Assembly: GCA_021372005.1 (NCBI GenBank)
Contig: JAJFVC010000060.1
Location: 1-64,000, forward strand
DNA: 64,000 bases
Direction: 5' to 3'
Source: Planctomycetaceae bacterium
GTDB taxonomy: Bacteria > Planctomycetota > Planctomycetia > Pirellulales > Thermoguttaceae
Position numbers and translations under genes: made by a program. Below are positions 26,475-36,007 of the stretch, in pieces. How positions within the stretch are numbered: the first letter of the stretch is position 1; the number at the start of each line of letters is the position of its first letter. The notes under the pieces were generated by a model. That model did not search any database, had not been told where the DNA came from, and saw only the letters and a program-made list of their open reading frames with translations.

Positions 26475-26914
26475 TTTGTTTTCCTTAAATCATACTCCAT
26501 CAGTTCCACGACCGCGCCGTCGTCGGTCTGAAAAAATCCGACCTTGGCGATCCCGCCGTCAAAGGGCTCCAACAGCACCTTCAAATTTTTGGCCTTGGCG
26601 GCCTTCGCAATATTGTCGACCCGATAAGCCACGTGCGGCATTGTGCGCACTGGCCCCTTCACCGGACTGTCCGGCTCGTAACGCAACCATTCGACATGGA
26701 ATGGATGCGTTTGAAAATCCGTCACCCACACCCTAGTCGCTGACACGAAACGCTCGCCTGGCTTCTTGTCCGTCGTCACCACGCCAATGTGATCGAATTG
26801 CATCATCGCACCTTCCGGTCTTTCGGCGGTCACCGCAACTGAAAAGCCGATCCACGCGACCACCGCCAAACAACTCGCCACCCACACGATTTTTCTTAGT
26901 CTCGTCTGGTTCAC
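26471..26914 (-). CDS. Exported or membrane-anchored VOC/glyoxalase-fold protein
   Basis: A 147-residue protein. Residues about 8-30 form a hydrophobic signal or anchor (IVWVASCLAVVAWIGFSVAV), unusual for this normally cytoplasmic fold. The rest matches the vicinal oxygen chelate superfamily: MMQFDHIGVVT with the metal-ligand His, VRTMPHVAYRVDNI with the second His, and GFFQTDDGAVVELMEYD with the ligand Glu. It could isomerise or epimerise a sugar-derived intermediate. The start is GTG at 26914, with GAAAGAG upstream. It follows the Gfo/Idh/MocA gene by 15 nt and overlaps the next gene by 4 nt. Confidence 0.75.
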   Translation of the reverse strand: MNQTRLRKIVWVASCLAVVAWIGFSVAVTAERPEGAMMQFDHIGVVTTDKKPGERFVSATRVWVTDFQTHPFHVEWLRYEPDSPVKGPVRTMPHVAYRVDNIAKAAKAKNLKVLLEPFDGGIAKVGFFQTDDGAVVELMEYDLRKTK

Positions 26915-26929
26915 GATTCGCTCTTTCAG

Positions 26930-27937
26930 CTAAAACTGCACGAGCTGACCCGTCCGCGACGACTCGACCGCGCCGGCCAACAGCGCCACGGCCGCCCGCG
27001 ACTCCTCGGGCGTGATCCGATCCGGACGCCGCCCCGCCGCCACGCAATCGGCGAAATACCGCAACTCGGACCGCAAAATGCCGAACCGCTGGCCGAACGT
27101 TTCCGGCCAATAGAGCGTGTCGGGCATCCGGATGCCCGCCGCGTCATGAATCTCCAGTCCCGCCTCGCTGCAGTTGATGTACAGCGCGCCCTCCGTGCCG
27201 ATGATCTCCATCCGCGCGTCGATCGAATAAGGCGTCGTGTCGGGCAGATGCCAGATCGCCTCGATCACGGCCACCGCGCCGTCGTCCAATCGGGCCATCG
27301 CCCAGCCGCCGTCGGGATTTTTTTTGTCGCTGGGATGGAATTCTTGCGCATAAATGCTCGTCGGTTTCGCACCGGTGAACCAAAGCATCAGGTCGCCGTC
27401 GTGAATGCCGTCGCCCATCAAGGCCGAGATGTTGTCCAACACGCCCAGGCCGATTTTCGTCGACAGATTTCGCCGCGAGTGCATCGATAGGATCTTGCCG
27501 ACCCGGCCCGCGTCGATCGCCTGCTTGGCCAGCGCCACCCGCGGATCGAACCGGCAGATGTGCCCGACCATGAAAAATCCCTTCGCCGCCCGGGCCGCTT
27601 CGACAATCTGGTCGCATTGGGCCACTGTCGTCGCCATCGGCTTTTCGAGAAACACGTGCTTGCCGCTTCGCAGCGCCGCCAGCGCAATATCCAAATGGTC
27701 GTTGACGTGCGTCGTGATGCCGACCACGTCGATCGACGGATCGGCCAGCAGCTCGCGATAGTCCGTAAACCGCTTCGGCACATGAAACCGATCGGCCACC
27801 TCTTGAAGCCGTTGCGTCCGCCGGGTGCACACCGCCGCCAACTCGATGCCCGGCATGGCCGACAGCGTCTCGGCATGAATGCCGCCGAACCAGCCCAGCC
27901 CGATGATTCCCCAACGAATCGTTTTGGTGTCGCTCAT
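26930..27937 (-). CDS. Gfo/Idh/MocA family oxidoreductase
   Basis: NAD(P)-dependent sugar oxidoreductase of 335 aa. The N-terminal Rossmann domain starts IRWGIIGLGWFGGIHAETL; the family lysine is in HVFLEKPMATT. The C-terminal part contains MGDGIHDGDLMLWF, with the catalytic-type Asp and His, and EFHPSDKKNPDG. Proteins of this family oxidise inositols or hexoses, or act on glycosides; the substrate here is unknown. It appears cytoplasmic (no signal peptide). It lies in the operon between a secreted relative and the VOC-type gene, under the likely control of the XylR-type regulator at 29285. Confidence 0.9.
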   Translation of the reverse strand: MSDTKTIRWGIIGLGWFGGIHAETLSAMPGIELAAVCTRRTQRLQEVADRFHVPKRFTDYRELLADPSIDVVGITTHVNDHLDIALAALRSGKHVFLEKPMATTVAQCDQIVEAARAAKGFFMVGHICRFDPRVALAKQAIDAGRVGKILSMHSRRNLSTKIGLGVLDNISALMGDGIHDGDLMLWFTGAKPTSIYAQEFHPSDKKNPDGGWAMARLDDGAVAVIEAIWHLPDTTPYSIDARMEIIGTEGALYINCSEAGLEIHDAAGIRMPDTLYWPETFGQRFGILRSELRYFADCVAAGRRPDRITPEESRAAVALLAGAVESSRTGQLVQF

Positions 27938-27989
27938 GATTCCAACCTAAACATTTTTTTGGATGAGAACAGCAACTTCCGCCGCGTCC

Positions 27990-29030
27990 TTATCGGCCGG
28001 CGTCCGCCGCGGGAATCGGCGACGCTTCGGCGGCTTTTTCGGCCTTTTCCAACACGCTTTGCAGCGAGACCGGCGCGCCCGATTGACGCTTGCTTTCGTC
28101 GGCCGCCTCCAGAAAGGCGTAAACCTCCAAAATCGTCTTTACATCCACCGGCGTCTTGCCCGTCTTGAAAAACTCGGCAATCCGCCTCAGCAGCGGCTCG
28201 TAACCTTCAAACTTGCCGACTTGGGCGATCCCCTTTTCGCCGAACACCGTGGCGCCGTAGCCCACTTTGCCCTGCAAGATGCCGCGATACGTGCCGAGCC
28301 GCCCGCCTTGCCAAACGCCGACCACTAGATCGGCCGTCGGCGTCCGCACGCGTTGGACGGTCTCGCAGCCCGTCCCCATAATGCCGAACAACGTCTCGCA
28401 CCCATGGATGCCGTAGTAGAACAGGTCGGGATGATGCGGTTCGAGCGGCGAGTTGCTGCTGTAGGCGTCGCAGCCCAAAATGCGCCCGACCGGCGCCTTG
28501 GCCACCACGTCGACCGTATGCGGGGCGTAACGCAGCGCGGAATTGGAGAACCACGGCGTGCCCGTCCGCTCGCTCAGTTTGGCGATCCGCACGATGTCGA
28601 CCAGCGAGGCCGCCACCGGCTTGTCGATGTAGACCCGCTTGTGCGCCGCAAAGACCGGCGCGGCTTCCTTCCAGCGCGTCCGGCCGTCGATGCTCAAAAT
28701 CATCACCGCATCCACTTTCGGCAGCAACGCCTCGACTGTCGGAACCATCTCGACGCCCGCCTTGTGCATCGCTTCCAGACCGACCTTGACGTTCTGGACG
28801 CTGAACGGGATGTCGGGACTGTAGCTCGGCACCGCCGCCACGATTTTCATGACCCGAATCGCCGGATCGGCCTTCGGATTGTTGATCGCCTCGGCCCAAA
28901 GCGCCGCATGCGCATCCAACCCGACGATGCCGACGCGAATCGAGCCGACGTCCTCGGCCATGCACGACGCGCCCCAGCCCAAAATCGCCGTCAACGCCGC
29001 CAACGTCCACGATCCCCGTCGCCTGAGCAT
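27990..29030 (-). CDS. Secreted Gfo/Idh/MocA-like protein
   Basis: A 346-residue protein with an N-terminal signal peptide (SWTLAALTAILGWGASCMA), then a Gfo/Idh/MocA-like Rossmann domain (IRVGIVGLDAHAALW, KRVYIDKPVAASL) and a C-terminal domain with PDLFYYGIHGCETLFGIM. Planctomycetes carry many such exported oxidoreductase-like proteins. The glycine-rich loop is altered (GLDAHA instead of GxGxxG), so NAD binding is not certain. ATG 29030 is supported by AGGAGG about 10 nt upstream. It is the first gene of the five-gene operon and is divergent from the XylR-type regulator. Confidence 0.8.
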   Translation of the reverse strand: MLRRRGSWTLAALTAILGWGASCMAEDVGSIRVGIVGLDAHAALWAEAINNPKADPAIRVMKIVAAVPSYSPDIPFSVQNVKVGLEAMHKAGVEMVPTVEALLPKVDAVMILSIDGRTRWKEAAPVFAAHKRVYIDKPVAASLVDIVRIAKLSERTGTPWFSNSALRYAPHTVDVVAKAPVGRILGCDAYSSNSPLEPHHPDLFYYGIHGCETLFGIMGTGCETVQRVRTPTADLVVGVWQGGRLGTYRGILQGKVGYGATVFGEKGIAQVGKFEGYEPLLRRIAEFFKTGKTPVDVKTILEVYAFLEAADESKRQSGAPVSLQSVLEKAEKAAEASPIPAADAGR

Positions 29031-29219
29031 TTTCCAAAATCCTCCTGAAAAAGAAGAACCTCGCTCGATGCAGCCCCTCAGTGTAAGACCGCCCCAAGCG
29101 GTGCTCAATACATTTTATGCGTCAAAACAATTACGAAAAAACGACACCCCTCCCACGGCCTATTTTTTACATCGAATTCGTCGGATTTTCAAAAGAATTC
29201 CAATAAAACCGACTGCCTC

Positions 29220-29248
29220 ATGACAAAGCGAACCAACGGGGGTATAGT
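29220..29248 (+). promoter_or_regulatory. Promoter of the XylR-type regulator gene
   Basis: ATGACA (29220-29225) and TATAGT (29243-29248) are 17 nt apart, both 5/6 to consensus. Just upstream, GTCGGATTTT and AAAACCGAC (29180-29213) form an imperfect inverted repeat, a possible operator in the divergent intergenic region. Confidence 0.5.
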
Positions 29249-29284
29249 GAAAGAAGTCGTCACGGATTTTGAAACGGTTTCGCC

Positions 29285-30472
29285 ATGGTCTACGCCCGCC
29301 GCCGCATCCGCCACGTCGCCCTGTTGGTCGAGTGGTCGCGCGCGTTCGGACGCGGCGTCTTGCGCGGCATCGGCCGTTACGTCCAAGCCCACGGCCAGTG
29401 GAAAGTGTATCACACGGAGCGCAAACTTTCCGAGGCCGCCCCCCAGTGGCTCCGCACGTGGCAAGGCGACGGCATCCTCGCGCGCATCGAAAACCAAGCT
29501 TTGGCCGCGCAGCTCCGCCAGTTGCAGATTCCAATGGTCAATTTGTTCGAGCGCGGCGACATGGACGACGTCCCCGCCGTGCTGGTCGACAATCAGGCCG
29601 TCGCTCGTTTGGCCGCCGACCATCTGATCGAACGCGGGCTGAAAACTTTTGCCTATTGCGGACTGCCGGGCCTCGACCCCTCGGGCGACCGCGGCGAGCC
29701 GTTCACGGCTTATTTGGCCGGCCTCGGCTACCCGGTCCACGTGTTCGACGCGCCGGGCCGCCGACGTGCGATGTCCATCTCAGCCAGCGAAAACTACGAG
29801 CTGCGTCGCGAGGACGCCATCGGCCAATGGCTTTGCGCGCTGCCAAAGCCGGTCGGCGTGATGGCCTGCAACGACCTCCGCGCCCATCAAGTGCTGCTGG
29901 CGTGCGAGGAACATCGGCTGGCCGTGCCCGAGGAAGTCGCCGTGATCGGCGTCGACAACGACGAGGCCATCTGCGGATTGTCGCGACCTCCGCTGTCGAG
30001 CATCGAGCAGAATTCCGAAGAGGCCGGCTATCGGGCCGCCGCGCTGTTGGACCGCCTGATGGAGGGCGAGACGTTGCCCGGCCATCGCCTCCTCATCGAG
30101 CCGCGCGGCATCGTGGCCCGGCAATCGACCGACGTGGTGGCGGTGGCCGACGCCGATCTAGCCGCCACGCTGCATTACATCCGCGAACACGCCTGCAACG
30201 GCCTGACGGTCGACGACCTGTCGGTCCGCATGGCTACGTCCCGCCGCACGTTGGAGCGGCGTTTCGCCGCGCTGTTGGGCCGTTCCCCCAAGGACGAAAT
30301 CGCGCGGGTGCAAATCGGGCACGTCAAACAATTGCTCGCGATGACCGACTATCCGCTGGCCAAAATCGCCGAATTGACCGGTTTCCGCTACGTCGAATCG
30401 ATGTTCGCGCTGTTCAAGAAAAGCGTCGGCGTGACGCCCGGCCGCTACCGCCACGACATCCGGCCGCAGTAA
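29285..30472 (+). CDS. XylR-type AraC-family transcriptional regulator
   Basis: A 395-residue DNA-binding regulator built like E. coli XylR. Residues about 8-270 form a LacI-type periplasmic-binding-protein-like sensor domain (VALLVEWSRAFGRGVLRGIG, DHLIERGLKTFAYCG, CNDLRAHQVLLACEEH, VIGVDNDEAICGLSRPPLS). Residues about 290-390 are the AraC double helix-turn-helix (LDDLSVRMATSRRTLERRF-like and GFRYVESMFALFKKSVGVTPG). It would sense a sugar and activate transcription. It is transcribed away from the five-gene oxidoreductase operon, the obvious target. The first ATG at 29285 is used; no strong ribosome site is seen. Confidence 0.92.
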   Translation: MVYARRRIRHVALLVEWSRAFGRGVLRGIGRYVQAHGQWKVYHTERKLSEAAPQWLRTWQGDGILARIENQALAAQLRQLQIPMVNLFERGDMDDVPAVLVDNQAVARLAADHLIERGLKTFAYCGLPGLDPSGDRGEPFTAYLAGLGYPVHVFDAPGRRRAMSISASENYELRREDAIGQWLCALPKPVGVMACNDLRAHQVLLACEEHRLAVPEEVAVIGVDNDEAICGLSRPPLSSIEQNSEEAGYRAAALLDRLMEGETLPGHRLLIEPRGIVARQSTDVVAVADADLAATLHYIREHACNGLTVDDLSVRMATSRRTLERRFAALLGRSPKDEIARVQIGHVKQLLAMTDYPLAKIAELTGFRYVESMFALFKKSVGVTPGRYRHDIRPQ

Positions 30473-30502
30473 AAAAAGCCCGCGCCCCGTTGCTCCACCG
30501 AT

Positions 30503-31741
30503 TCAAGAAACCGCTCGATCGCCGGCCGTTTCGCCTGGAACGCTGAACACAACGGCCGGAATCCAAATCACCAGCAGCGGCATCACCGGCGCCATGTAGC
30601 GGGCGATCGGCAACACTAGGCTCGCCATACCCCAATTGCACAACACCAGCAACACGACCAGCAAGGCCAACCGACGCAACGACGCGTTGCGACGACACGC
30701 CAACCCCATGCCGATCAATGACAGCCCGACGTAGACCAGATGGACCAACAACACGCTCGACTCGTGGCGATGCGAATCGGTGCCGTACCAACAGCGCAGC
30801 ACTTTCATTCCCAAAATTTGCAGCATCGCCTTGGGATGCTCGGTCATTTGCCGTCGAACCCACGCCGCGATGTCCGCATTGGTTTGCAGCTTGCGATCGA
30901 TGTCCTGCCGCCGCAAATCGACCATGACGGCCTGGATCTCCGGCGAAACCGGCAGCACCACCTCGCCTTGCCGCGTTGTGGCGAACGCCAGCCCGTCGGC
31001 GATGCTGGCCGGCCCGTTCGAGCTCAGCGGAATGATCTTGCCGTGCTTCGCGTACACCCAGCCTTCCCAAGGCAAGATTGTTAAAAACACGGCAAACAAG
31101 AAAACGCCGATCGGCAACACCACGCGCCGCCCGATCGGCCGCTTGGCCCGCAACAACAAAAACAACGCAAACACCAGCGGCAGCGGCAGCGCGATCGGCC
31201 GAAACAGCATCGCCGCCCCAAGACACGCGCCCGCACAGAAAAGCCGCCAAAGCACAATCGAATCTTCCCGCTCGACGGCCGTCCAAAACAGCCAAACGGA
31301 CCCGAGCAGCCACACCAAAAACGGCAACTCGCTGCTGCCCGGCAATCCGATCATCCACACGGCCGGCGGATACACGGCCCAGGCCCAACCGGCCAACACC
31401 GATTTCGGACGTCCGACCACGGCGGCCGATAACGCCACGACCAACGCCGCGCCGAGCGCGTGGCACAACGACTGCATCCACACAACCGTCGCGTCCCGGT
31501 CCGCGCCGATCCGATCGGCGCAGAAATACGCCGCGGCCAAAAACGCAGGCTCGCCCGGCGGATACGTCAGCCCGTGAATGCCGCGGCCGTCCAGAATTTT
31601 TTGCGCGGCCGGACGATAAAACCCGGCGTAGTCGCCCCACGCCGGCGGTCGACGCGACTCCGGCACCAGGCTCCAAAACAGCCCCAGTCCCAAAAAACAC
31701 GCAAAAAACAGCATCCATGACGACGCGAGAATCCGTTTCAT
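30503..31741 (-). CDS. Multi-pass membrane protein, GT39-like dolichyl-phosphate-type glycosyltransferase
   Basis: A 412-residue integral membrane protein with about nine hydrophobic helices. The first periplasmic loop has WGDYAGFYRPAAQKILDGRG and YPPGEPAFLAAAYF, the pattern of GT39-like/PMT_2 proteins with the acidic catalytic residue in the loop. Long loops around residue 230-290 are soluble. The acceptor is unknown. The ATG at 31741 starts 1 nt after the ftsH stop, so the two genes are probably translationally coupled, even though their functions are not obviously related. It converges with the XylR-type gene (gap 30 bp). Confidence 0.7.
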   Translation of the reverse strand: MKRILASSWMLFFACFLGLGLFWSLVPESRRPPAWGDYAGFYRPAAQKILDGRGIHGLTYPPGEPAFLAAAYFCADRIGADRDATVVWMQSLCHALGAALVVALSAAVVGRPKSVLAGWAWAVYPPAVWMIGLPGSSELPFLVWLLGSVWLFWTAVEREDSIVLWRLFCAGACLGAAMLFRPIALPLPLVFALFLLLRAKRPIGRRVVLPIGVFLFAVFLTILPWEGWVYAKHGKIIPLSSNGPASIADGLAFATTRQGEVVLPVSPEIQAVMVDLRRQDIDRKLQTNADIAAWVRRQMTEHPKAMLQILGMKVLRCWYGTDSHRHESSVLLVHLVYVGLSLIGMGLACRRNASLRRLALLVVLLVLCNWGMASLVLPIARYMAPVMPLLVIWIPAVVFSVPGETAGDRAVS

Positions 31742-31742
31742 T

Positions 31743-33809
31743 TTAGGAACCGCCCTCAACGGCCTTCAAGTTGATCGACGTCGGCGGTTCCTCGTCCTTG
31801 CGCCGCGCGACCGCACCGGCAGTGCCGGGCGACAACATCGCACTGGGCGAGTTCTCCTCGATGATCGTCCGCAACTCGGCCATGTCGATCGACTCCTTCT
31901 CGACCAGCCGTTCGGCCAGCGCGACCAATGCCGTGCGACGCGTGGCCAACACGTGCCGCACCTTTTCGAGCGACTCCTCCAGGATGCGTTTGATCTCCAG
32001 ATCGATTTCCCGGGCGGTCTGCTCGCTGTAATTTCGCTCGTAGAGGTCGTCGCCGCCAGCCAGATAAAGCGACCGCGACCGCTCGCGGAAGTTGATCCGA
32101 CCCAACCGGCTCATGCCGAATTCCATGACCATGCTGCGGGCGATTTCCGTGGCCCGCTCCAAATCGTTCTGCGCGCCGGTCGCCACGTCGCTGAAAATCA
32201 TTTCCTCGGCAACCGTGCCAGCCAGCAGCGATTGGATGCGGCTTTCCAGCTCCGATTGCGTCGTGGTGTAGCGGTCGCCCTCGGGCCGAAACATCGTGTA
32301 GCCCAGCGCCGTGGGGCCTCGCGGAATGATCGACACTTTGTGCACCGGGTCGGCGTTCGGCAAACTGTACGCGACCAGCGCGTGGCCGCTCTCGTGATAG
32401 GCCGTGCGTTGTTTTTCCTCGGGATTCATCACGCGCTGGCGTTTCTCCAGGCCCGCGACCACCCGCTCGACGCCCTCGTTGAACTCCTGCATCGTGACGG
32501 CGGGTTTGTTGCGCCGTGCGGCCAGCAGCGCCGCCTCGTTGACCAAATTGGCCAGATCCGCCCCGACAAATCCCGGCGTGATTCGCGCCACTTCCTTCAG
32601 GTCGACCGATTCGTCCAACTTCACCTTGCCGATGTGCACCTTCAAGATCTGCTCTCGCCCCTTCACGTCCGGACGATCGACCGACACGTGGCGATCGAAT
32701 CGACCGGGCCGCAGCAGCGCCGGATCGAGCGTCTCGGGCCGATTCGTGGCGGCGATCACAATCACGCCGCTATTGGAACTGAATCCGTCCATTTCGACCA
32801 GCAAAGCATTGAGCGTCTGCTCGCGTTCGTCGTGTCCGCCGACGACGCTGCTGCCGCGCGTCTTGCCCAGCGCGTCCAGTTCGTCGATAAACACAATGCA
32901 CGGCGACTTGGTCTGAGCCTGTTGAAACATGTCGCGGACGCGCGCGGCGCCGACGCCGACGAACATCTCGACAAAATCGGAGCCCGACAGGCTGAAAAAC
33001 GGCACGCCCGCCTCGCCCGCGATCGCCTTGGCCAGCAGCGTCTTGCCGGTGCCCGGCGGTCCGACCAGCAACACACCTTTCGGAATGTGGCCGCCGAGAA
33101 CCTGATATTTTTCGGGCGTGCGCAGAAAATCGACCACCTCGCGCAGCTCATCGACTGCCTCGTCGATGCCGGCCACGTCGTTGAACGTCACACCGACGTC
33201 CTCCTGCGCAATCAACTTGCCGCGGCTGCGTCCGAACGCCATCGCAGACCCCGCTCCGCCCAGCCGCCGCATCATGACAAAAAAGATCACGATCAGCATG
33301 GCCGTCAGCAGGAACATCGGCATTAGGCTCTTCCAGCCGCTCGGCGCCCGTTCCGCGCTGACGTCTTGAAACCCGTTCTTCTTCAACAAGTTGAACAGCT
33401 CATTGTTGTCGTTTTCTAATCCGACCCGCGGTGTGTGAAACTCGACGTTCGGCTCCAGCTTGCCGAACTCCGTCCCCGGCGAAACCACCTGGCGAGCAAC
33501 CGTGCCGGTGATCTCATGCGGCCCGATCTTGATCTTGTCGAGCTTCGAGTAGCGAACCACCTCGTCCTTGCCCGCGATCGTCTCCCGCACGTCGATGGTG
33601 GCTTTCGGATGCGTCGACGGCTCCCCCTGCTCGATCAGCTTGACCAGGTCCATGTAGCGCAGCTCCACCTGGCCGTTGTTTTCCAACACGCTCATCAACA
33701 GCATCGCGACCACGCCGGTCGCCAACAAATACCAAATCAGATTGCGATTCGCACCCGAACCGTTTCGATCTCGCCGGCCACCGTTCGACTCTTGACCCTC
33801 GTCGCTCAT
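31743..33809 (-). CDS. ftsH: ATP-dependent zinc metalloprotease FtsH
   Basis: Membrane-bound AAA+ protease of 688 aa that degrades misassembled membrane and regulatory proteins. Transmembrane helices lie at about residues 23-43 and 164-184, with an exported domain between them. The AAA module has Walker A GPPGTGKT, the pore motif [10 protein letters not shown], Walker [12 protein letters not shown] and the SRH region [19 protein letters not shown]. The protease site is [10 protein letters not shown] with a later acidic ligand. The N-terminal cytoplasmic tail is longer than in E. coli and Gly/Asn-rich. It is a single housekeeping gene with only the membrane protein gene downstream. Confidence 0.97.
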   Translation of the reverse strand: MSDEGQESNGGRRDRNGSGANRNLIWYLLATGVVAMLLMSVLENNGQVELRYMDLVKLIEQGEPSTHPKATIDVRETIAGKDEVVRYSKLDKIKIGPHEITGTVARQVVSPGTEFGKLEPNVEFHTPRVGLENDNNELFNLLKKNGFQDVSAERAPSGWKSLMPMFLLTAMLIVIFFVMMRRLGGAGSAMAFGRSRGKLIAQEDVGVTFNDVAGIDEAVDELREVVDFLRTPEKYQVLGGHIPKGVLLVGPPGTGKTLLAKAIAGEAGVPFFSLSGSDFVEMFVGVGAARVRDMFQQAQTKSPCIVFIDELDALGKTRGSSVVGGHDEREQTLNALLVEMDGFSSNSGVIVIAATNRPETLDPALLRPGRFDRHVSVDRPDVKGREQILKVHIGKVKLDESVDLKEVARITPGFVGADLANLVNEAALLAARRNKPAVTMQEFNEGVERVVAGLEKRQRVMNPEEKQRTAYHESGHALVAYSLPNADPVHKVSIIPRGPTALGYTMFRPEGDRYTTTQSELESRIQSLLAGTVAEEMIFSDVATGAQNDLERATEIARSMVMEFGMSRLGRINFRERSRSLYLAGGDDLYERNYSEQTAREIDLEIKRILEESLEKVRHVLATRRTALVALAERLVEKESIDMAELRTIIEENSPSAMLSPGTAGAVARRKDEEPPTSINLKAVEGGS

Positions 33810-33933
33810 AAAATCTCTCGTCCATCTAAGAGGAACCCAGGTGAATTTCGGACCATCGTCCTACTTTTTCTATTCTACCACGCTCCAACTCTCCATCAGA
33901 CACGCTGTCCCGCCCCCCCCACTCGGTTCGGGA

Positions 33934-33962
33934 TTGTCGTTGATCGAAAAACGCGATAATAT
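33934..33962 (+). promoter_or_regulatory. Weak promoter candidate upstream of the 68-aa protein gene
   Basis: TTGTCG (33934-33939) and TAATAT (33957-33962) are 17 nt apart; GATAAT at 33955-33960 is an overlapping -10. Matches are only 4/6 each, so this is tentative. Confidence 0.25.
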
Positions 33963-34006
33963 GCGGGTCTTCCGTTTCATGGGCCCTTGCAAGATCATTA
34001 TTTTTC

Positions 34007-34213
34007 ATGCTGCCCGTCGAAGTTGAACATTTGAAACCACAGTTTGCGGGTCGACAGGTTTTGGTCGACGCCAACCGACCTGAGTTGGCGCGTTGGGCAG
34101 ACACCCCAGGTCGGGTGGTGACCATCAACCAAAACGGCCACGTCCTGGTGCAATTCGACGGCCCTGACGCCGGCTGGCACGAAATCCATCCGAAGTTTCT
34201 GGAGCCAACATGA
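34007..34213 (+). CDS. Small SH3-like conserved protein of unknown function
   Basis: A 68-residue protein without signal or membrane segment. The sequence GRQVLVDANRPELARWADTP followed by GRVVTINQNGHVLVQFDG and a DAGWHEIHPKFLEP ending suggests a compact beta-barrel of the KOW/SH3 type, as in several short proteins found widely in planctomycetes. Function is unknown. It lies alone between the divergent ftsH gene and the Coa1-like gene (gap 99 nt). Confidence 0.65.
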   Translation: MLPVEVEHLKPQFAGRQVLVDANRPELARWADTPGRVVTINQNGHVLVQFDGPDAGWHEIHPKFLEPT

Positions 34214-34312
34214 GTTGCCTCGTCCGCCAAGAGGCCCTTTGTGTCCGCCGATAGACCGTCGTCGCGAACTTCCCCTCTTCTTGTCCGACGCGATTGAATG
34301 GGAGCCGCCGTC

Positions 34313-34879
34313 ATGAGCCTCAAAGAGATCGAAAAACAAGCCCTCCAGGGAATGACCCGCATACATCCGTCCCGCAGTTGGTGGTCGCGCAATTGGTGTT
34401 GGTTCTCGGTCACCGTATTTGCGAGCGTGGTGGTCCTCGGCGGCGGGCTGATCTACTGGGCCCTGTTCTGGCGGACCTACCATTCCACGCTGTTTTTGGC
34501 GTCCATGGAAAAAATTCAAGCCGACCCGGCAATCCAAAAAGCCCTGGGCGACCCCGTCTCCATCGGCAACTGGCCCGCCCCCAGCGCCCGTTGGGACGCC
34601 GCCGAACAAGATCTGCGGTGGCCGCTGGTCGGACCCAAAGGCCCGGCCAAGGCGCACGTCACCGCCCGCTTGTTGAGGGACCAGTGGGAAACCATCGAGC
34701 TCGAGGTCGTCCTGCCCAACGGACATCGCATCGCGGTGGCCGATAAGACCAGCAATCAAAATGACGCCCCGGCCTACGTACCAACGTCTCCGGCCAAGAA
34801 AGCCGGCGACGCGAATACTTCGCCCCCCGCGCCGACCATCAATCTGCCGACGCCGCCGTCCGACGACGCCATGAAATAA
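34313..34879 (+). CDS. Coa1-like single-pass membrane protein
   Basis: A 188-residue protein with one transmembrane helix near residues 27-50 (FSVTVFASVVVLGGGLIYW). The following region, MEKIQADPAIQKALGDPVSI then GPAKAHVTARLLRDQWETIE, is the pattern of the Coa1/TIM21-like family named for a cytochrome oxidase assembly factor. In bacteria the role is unproven, and no oxidase genes are near. The last 45 residues are Pro/Thr-rich. ATG 34313 is preferred over 34298 because GGGAG lies about 8 nt upstream. It converges with the transglutaminase-TPR gene (gap 6 bp). Confidence 0.65.
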   Translation: MSLKEIEKQALQGMTRIHPSRSWWSRNWCWFSVTVFASVVVLGGGLIYWALFWRTYHSTLFLASMEKIQADPAIQKALGDPVSIGNWPAPSARWDAAEQDLRWPLVGPKGPAKAHVTARLLRDQWETIELEVVLPNGHRIAVADKTSNQNDAPAYVPTSPAKKAGDANTSPPAPTINLPTPPSDDAMK

Positions 34880-34885
34880 CGCGAC

Positions 34886-36007
34886 TCACCGCGGCAGACT
34901 CCGCCGCACGTCGCTCTCGATCCGCCGCAAGTCCTCGCGGTCAGGCATTTCAGCCACCGCTTGGGCCAGCAGCTTGGCCGCTTCGGCCGTGCGTTGTTGC
35001 CGACACAACTGCTCGACCCAAAGCCGATGCACGTGCACGTAGTTCTGCGCAAAGGCCGCAAAATGCGGATCCACGGCCAGCCCCCGCCGCAGCAACGCGA
35101 CTGACTCGCCGAATCGACCCGCGTTGCCCAGCTCGATCGACCAGTTGTTCAACGTCGCCAGAAAGTTTTGTCGGGCCACGGCGTTGCCCGGATCCAATCG
35201 CAACGCCTTGGCGTTCGCCGCCGCCGCCTCGTCAAACCGCTTGGCCGCCAACCGATCGACGCCGCGATTGTAGTAGACCATCGCCGCCAATTGGATCGGC
35301 GACACCTCGCGGGCCTTCGAGCGATCGCCGCTGGTCGCCGCACCGATCGCCGCGCCCCTCGCTGTCGGCGCCGACGGCGCATCGGGCAACTCTTGCCAAC
35401 GCGAGTACGTATTTTCGATATCCAGCGGTCCCTCGGGCAGCCGAACGCGGCTCATTGCGTGCCCCGGCATCTCCAAACCGCAACAACGAAGTCCCAATCG
35501 TTCGGCCAAATAGTTGAACAACACCGTCGCGCTGACGCAATTGAACCGCCCCTCGTCCAGCACGCGACGCAGATCGGTGTACGCCAAATCGTATCCACCG
35601 CAAAAAATCTCGCGGTGCAAAAAGTTGAAAATCGCCTCCGCCCGAGGTCGTGGTTCTTCGGGCAGCTCGTCGGAATCTTGCAATCGCTCGACCAGCGCGT
35701 CGGCCTTGCGGCGATAACGATCCAACTCGTCGCGGGTCGTGATCCCACCGGCCACCAACGCGGCATCCAACGGCGAAAACCGATCCAATCGCCCGTCGGC
35801 CGCATCGTCCAACAATTGCTTTTCCAACGGACTGTTGGGCACCCCGAAGTCGACGCGTTTTGAGTCCGACCCTAAAAACGTCGCAGTCGCCGCCGCAGGC
35901 CGCGCCGGTTCCAAACCGGCCGCCGGCGCATACGACCACGACGCCGTCAGAACCAACAGCGCGAACACGCACGAAACGATCGCGGAACAGCGTCGCGGGG
36001 AAAACAT
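34886..36007 (-). CDS. Secreted transglutaminase-like protein with TPR repeats
   Basis: A 373-residue exported protein. Signal peptide at residues about 8-30 (CVFALLVLTASWSYAPAAG). The central part resembles a SirB1/transglutaminase-like core: FLHREIFCGGYDLAYTDLRR, GRFNCVSATVLFNYLAERLG with the candidate nucleophile Cys, and MPGHAMSRVRLPEG with the candidate His. The C-terminal 150 residues contain about three TPR units (YYNRGVDRLAAKRFDEAAAA, AKALRLDPGNAVARQNF, LLRRGLAVDPHF) for protein binding. It could be a surface or periplasmic peptidase-like assembly protein. The ATG at 36007 follows an in-frame GTG at 36010. Confidence 0.72.
   Translation of the reverse strand: MFSPRRCSAIVSCVFALLVLTASWSYAPAAGLEPARPAAATATFLGSDSKRVDFGVPNSPLEKQLLDDAADGRLDRFSPLDAALVAGGITTRDELDRYRRKADALVERLQDSDELPEEPRPRAEAIFNFLHREIFCGGYDLAYTDLRRVLDEGRFNCVSATVLFNYLAERLGLRCCGLEMPGHAMSRVRLPEGPLDIENTYSRWQELPDAPSAPTARGAAIGAATSGDRSKAREVSPIQLAAMVYYNRGVDRLAAKRFDEAAAANAKALRLDPGNAVARQNFLATLNNWSIELGNAGRFGESVALLRRGLAVDPHFAAFAQNYVHVHRLWVEQLCRQQRTAEAAKLLAQAVAEMPDREDLRRIESDVRRSLPR

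Noticed and set aside
30414-31718. 434-codon open frame on the minus strand overlapping the membrane protein gene
   Set aside because: Same strand but another frame than the clear multi-helix protein; Arg/Gly/Val-rich with no helices or motifs.
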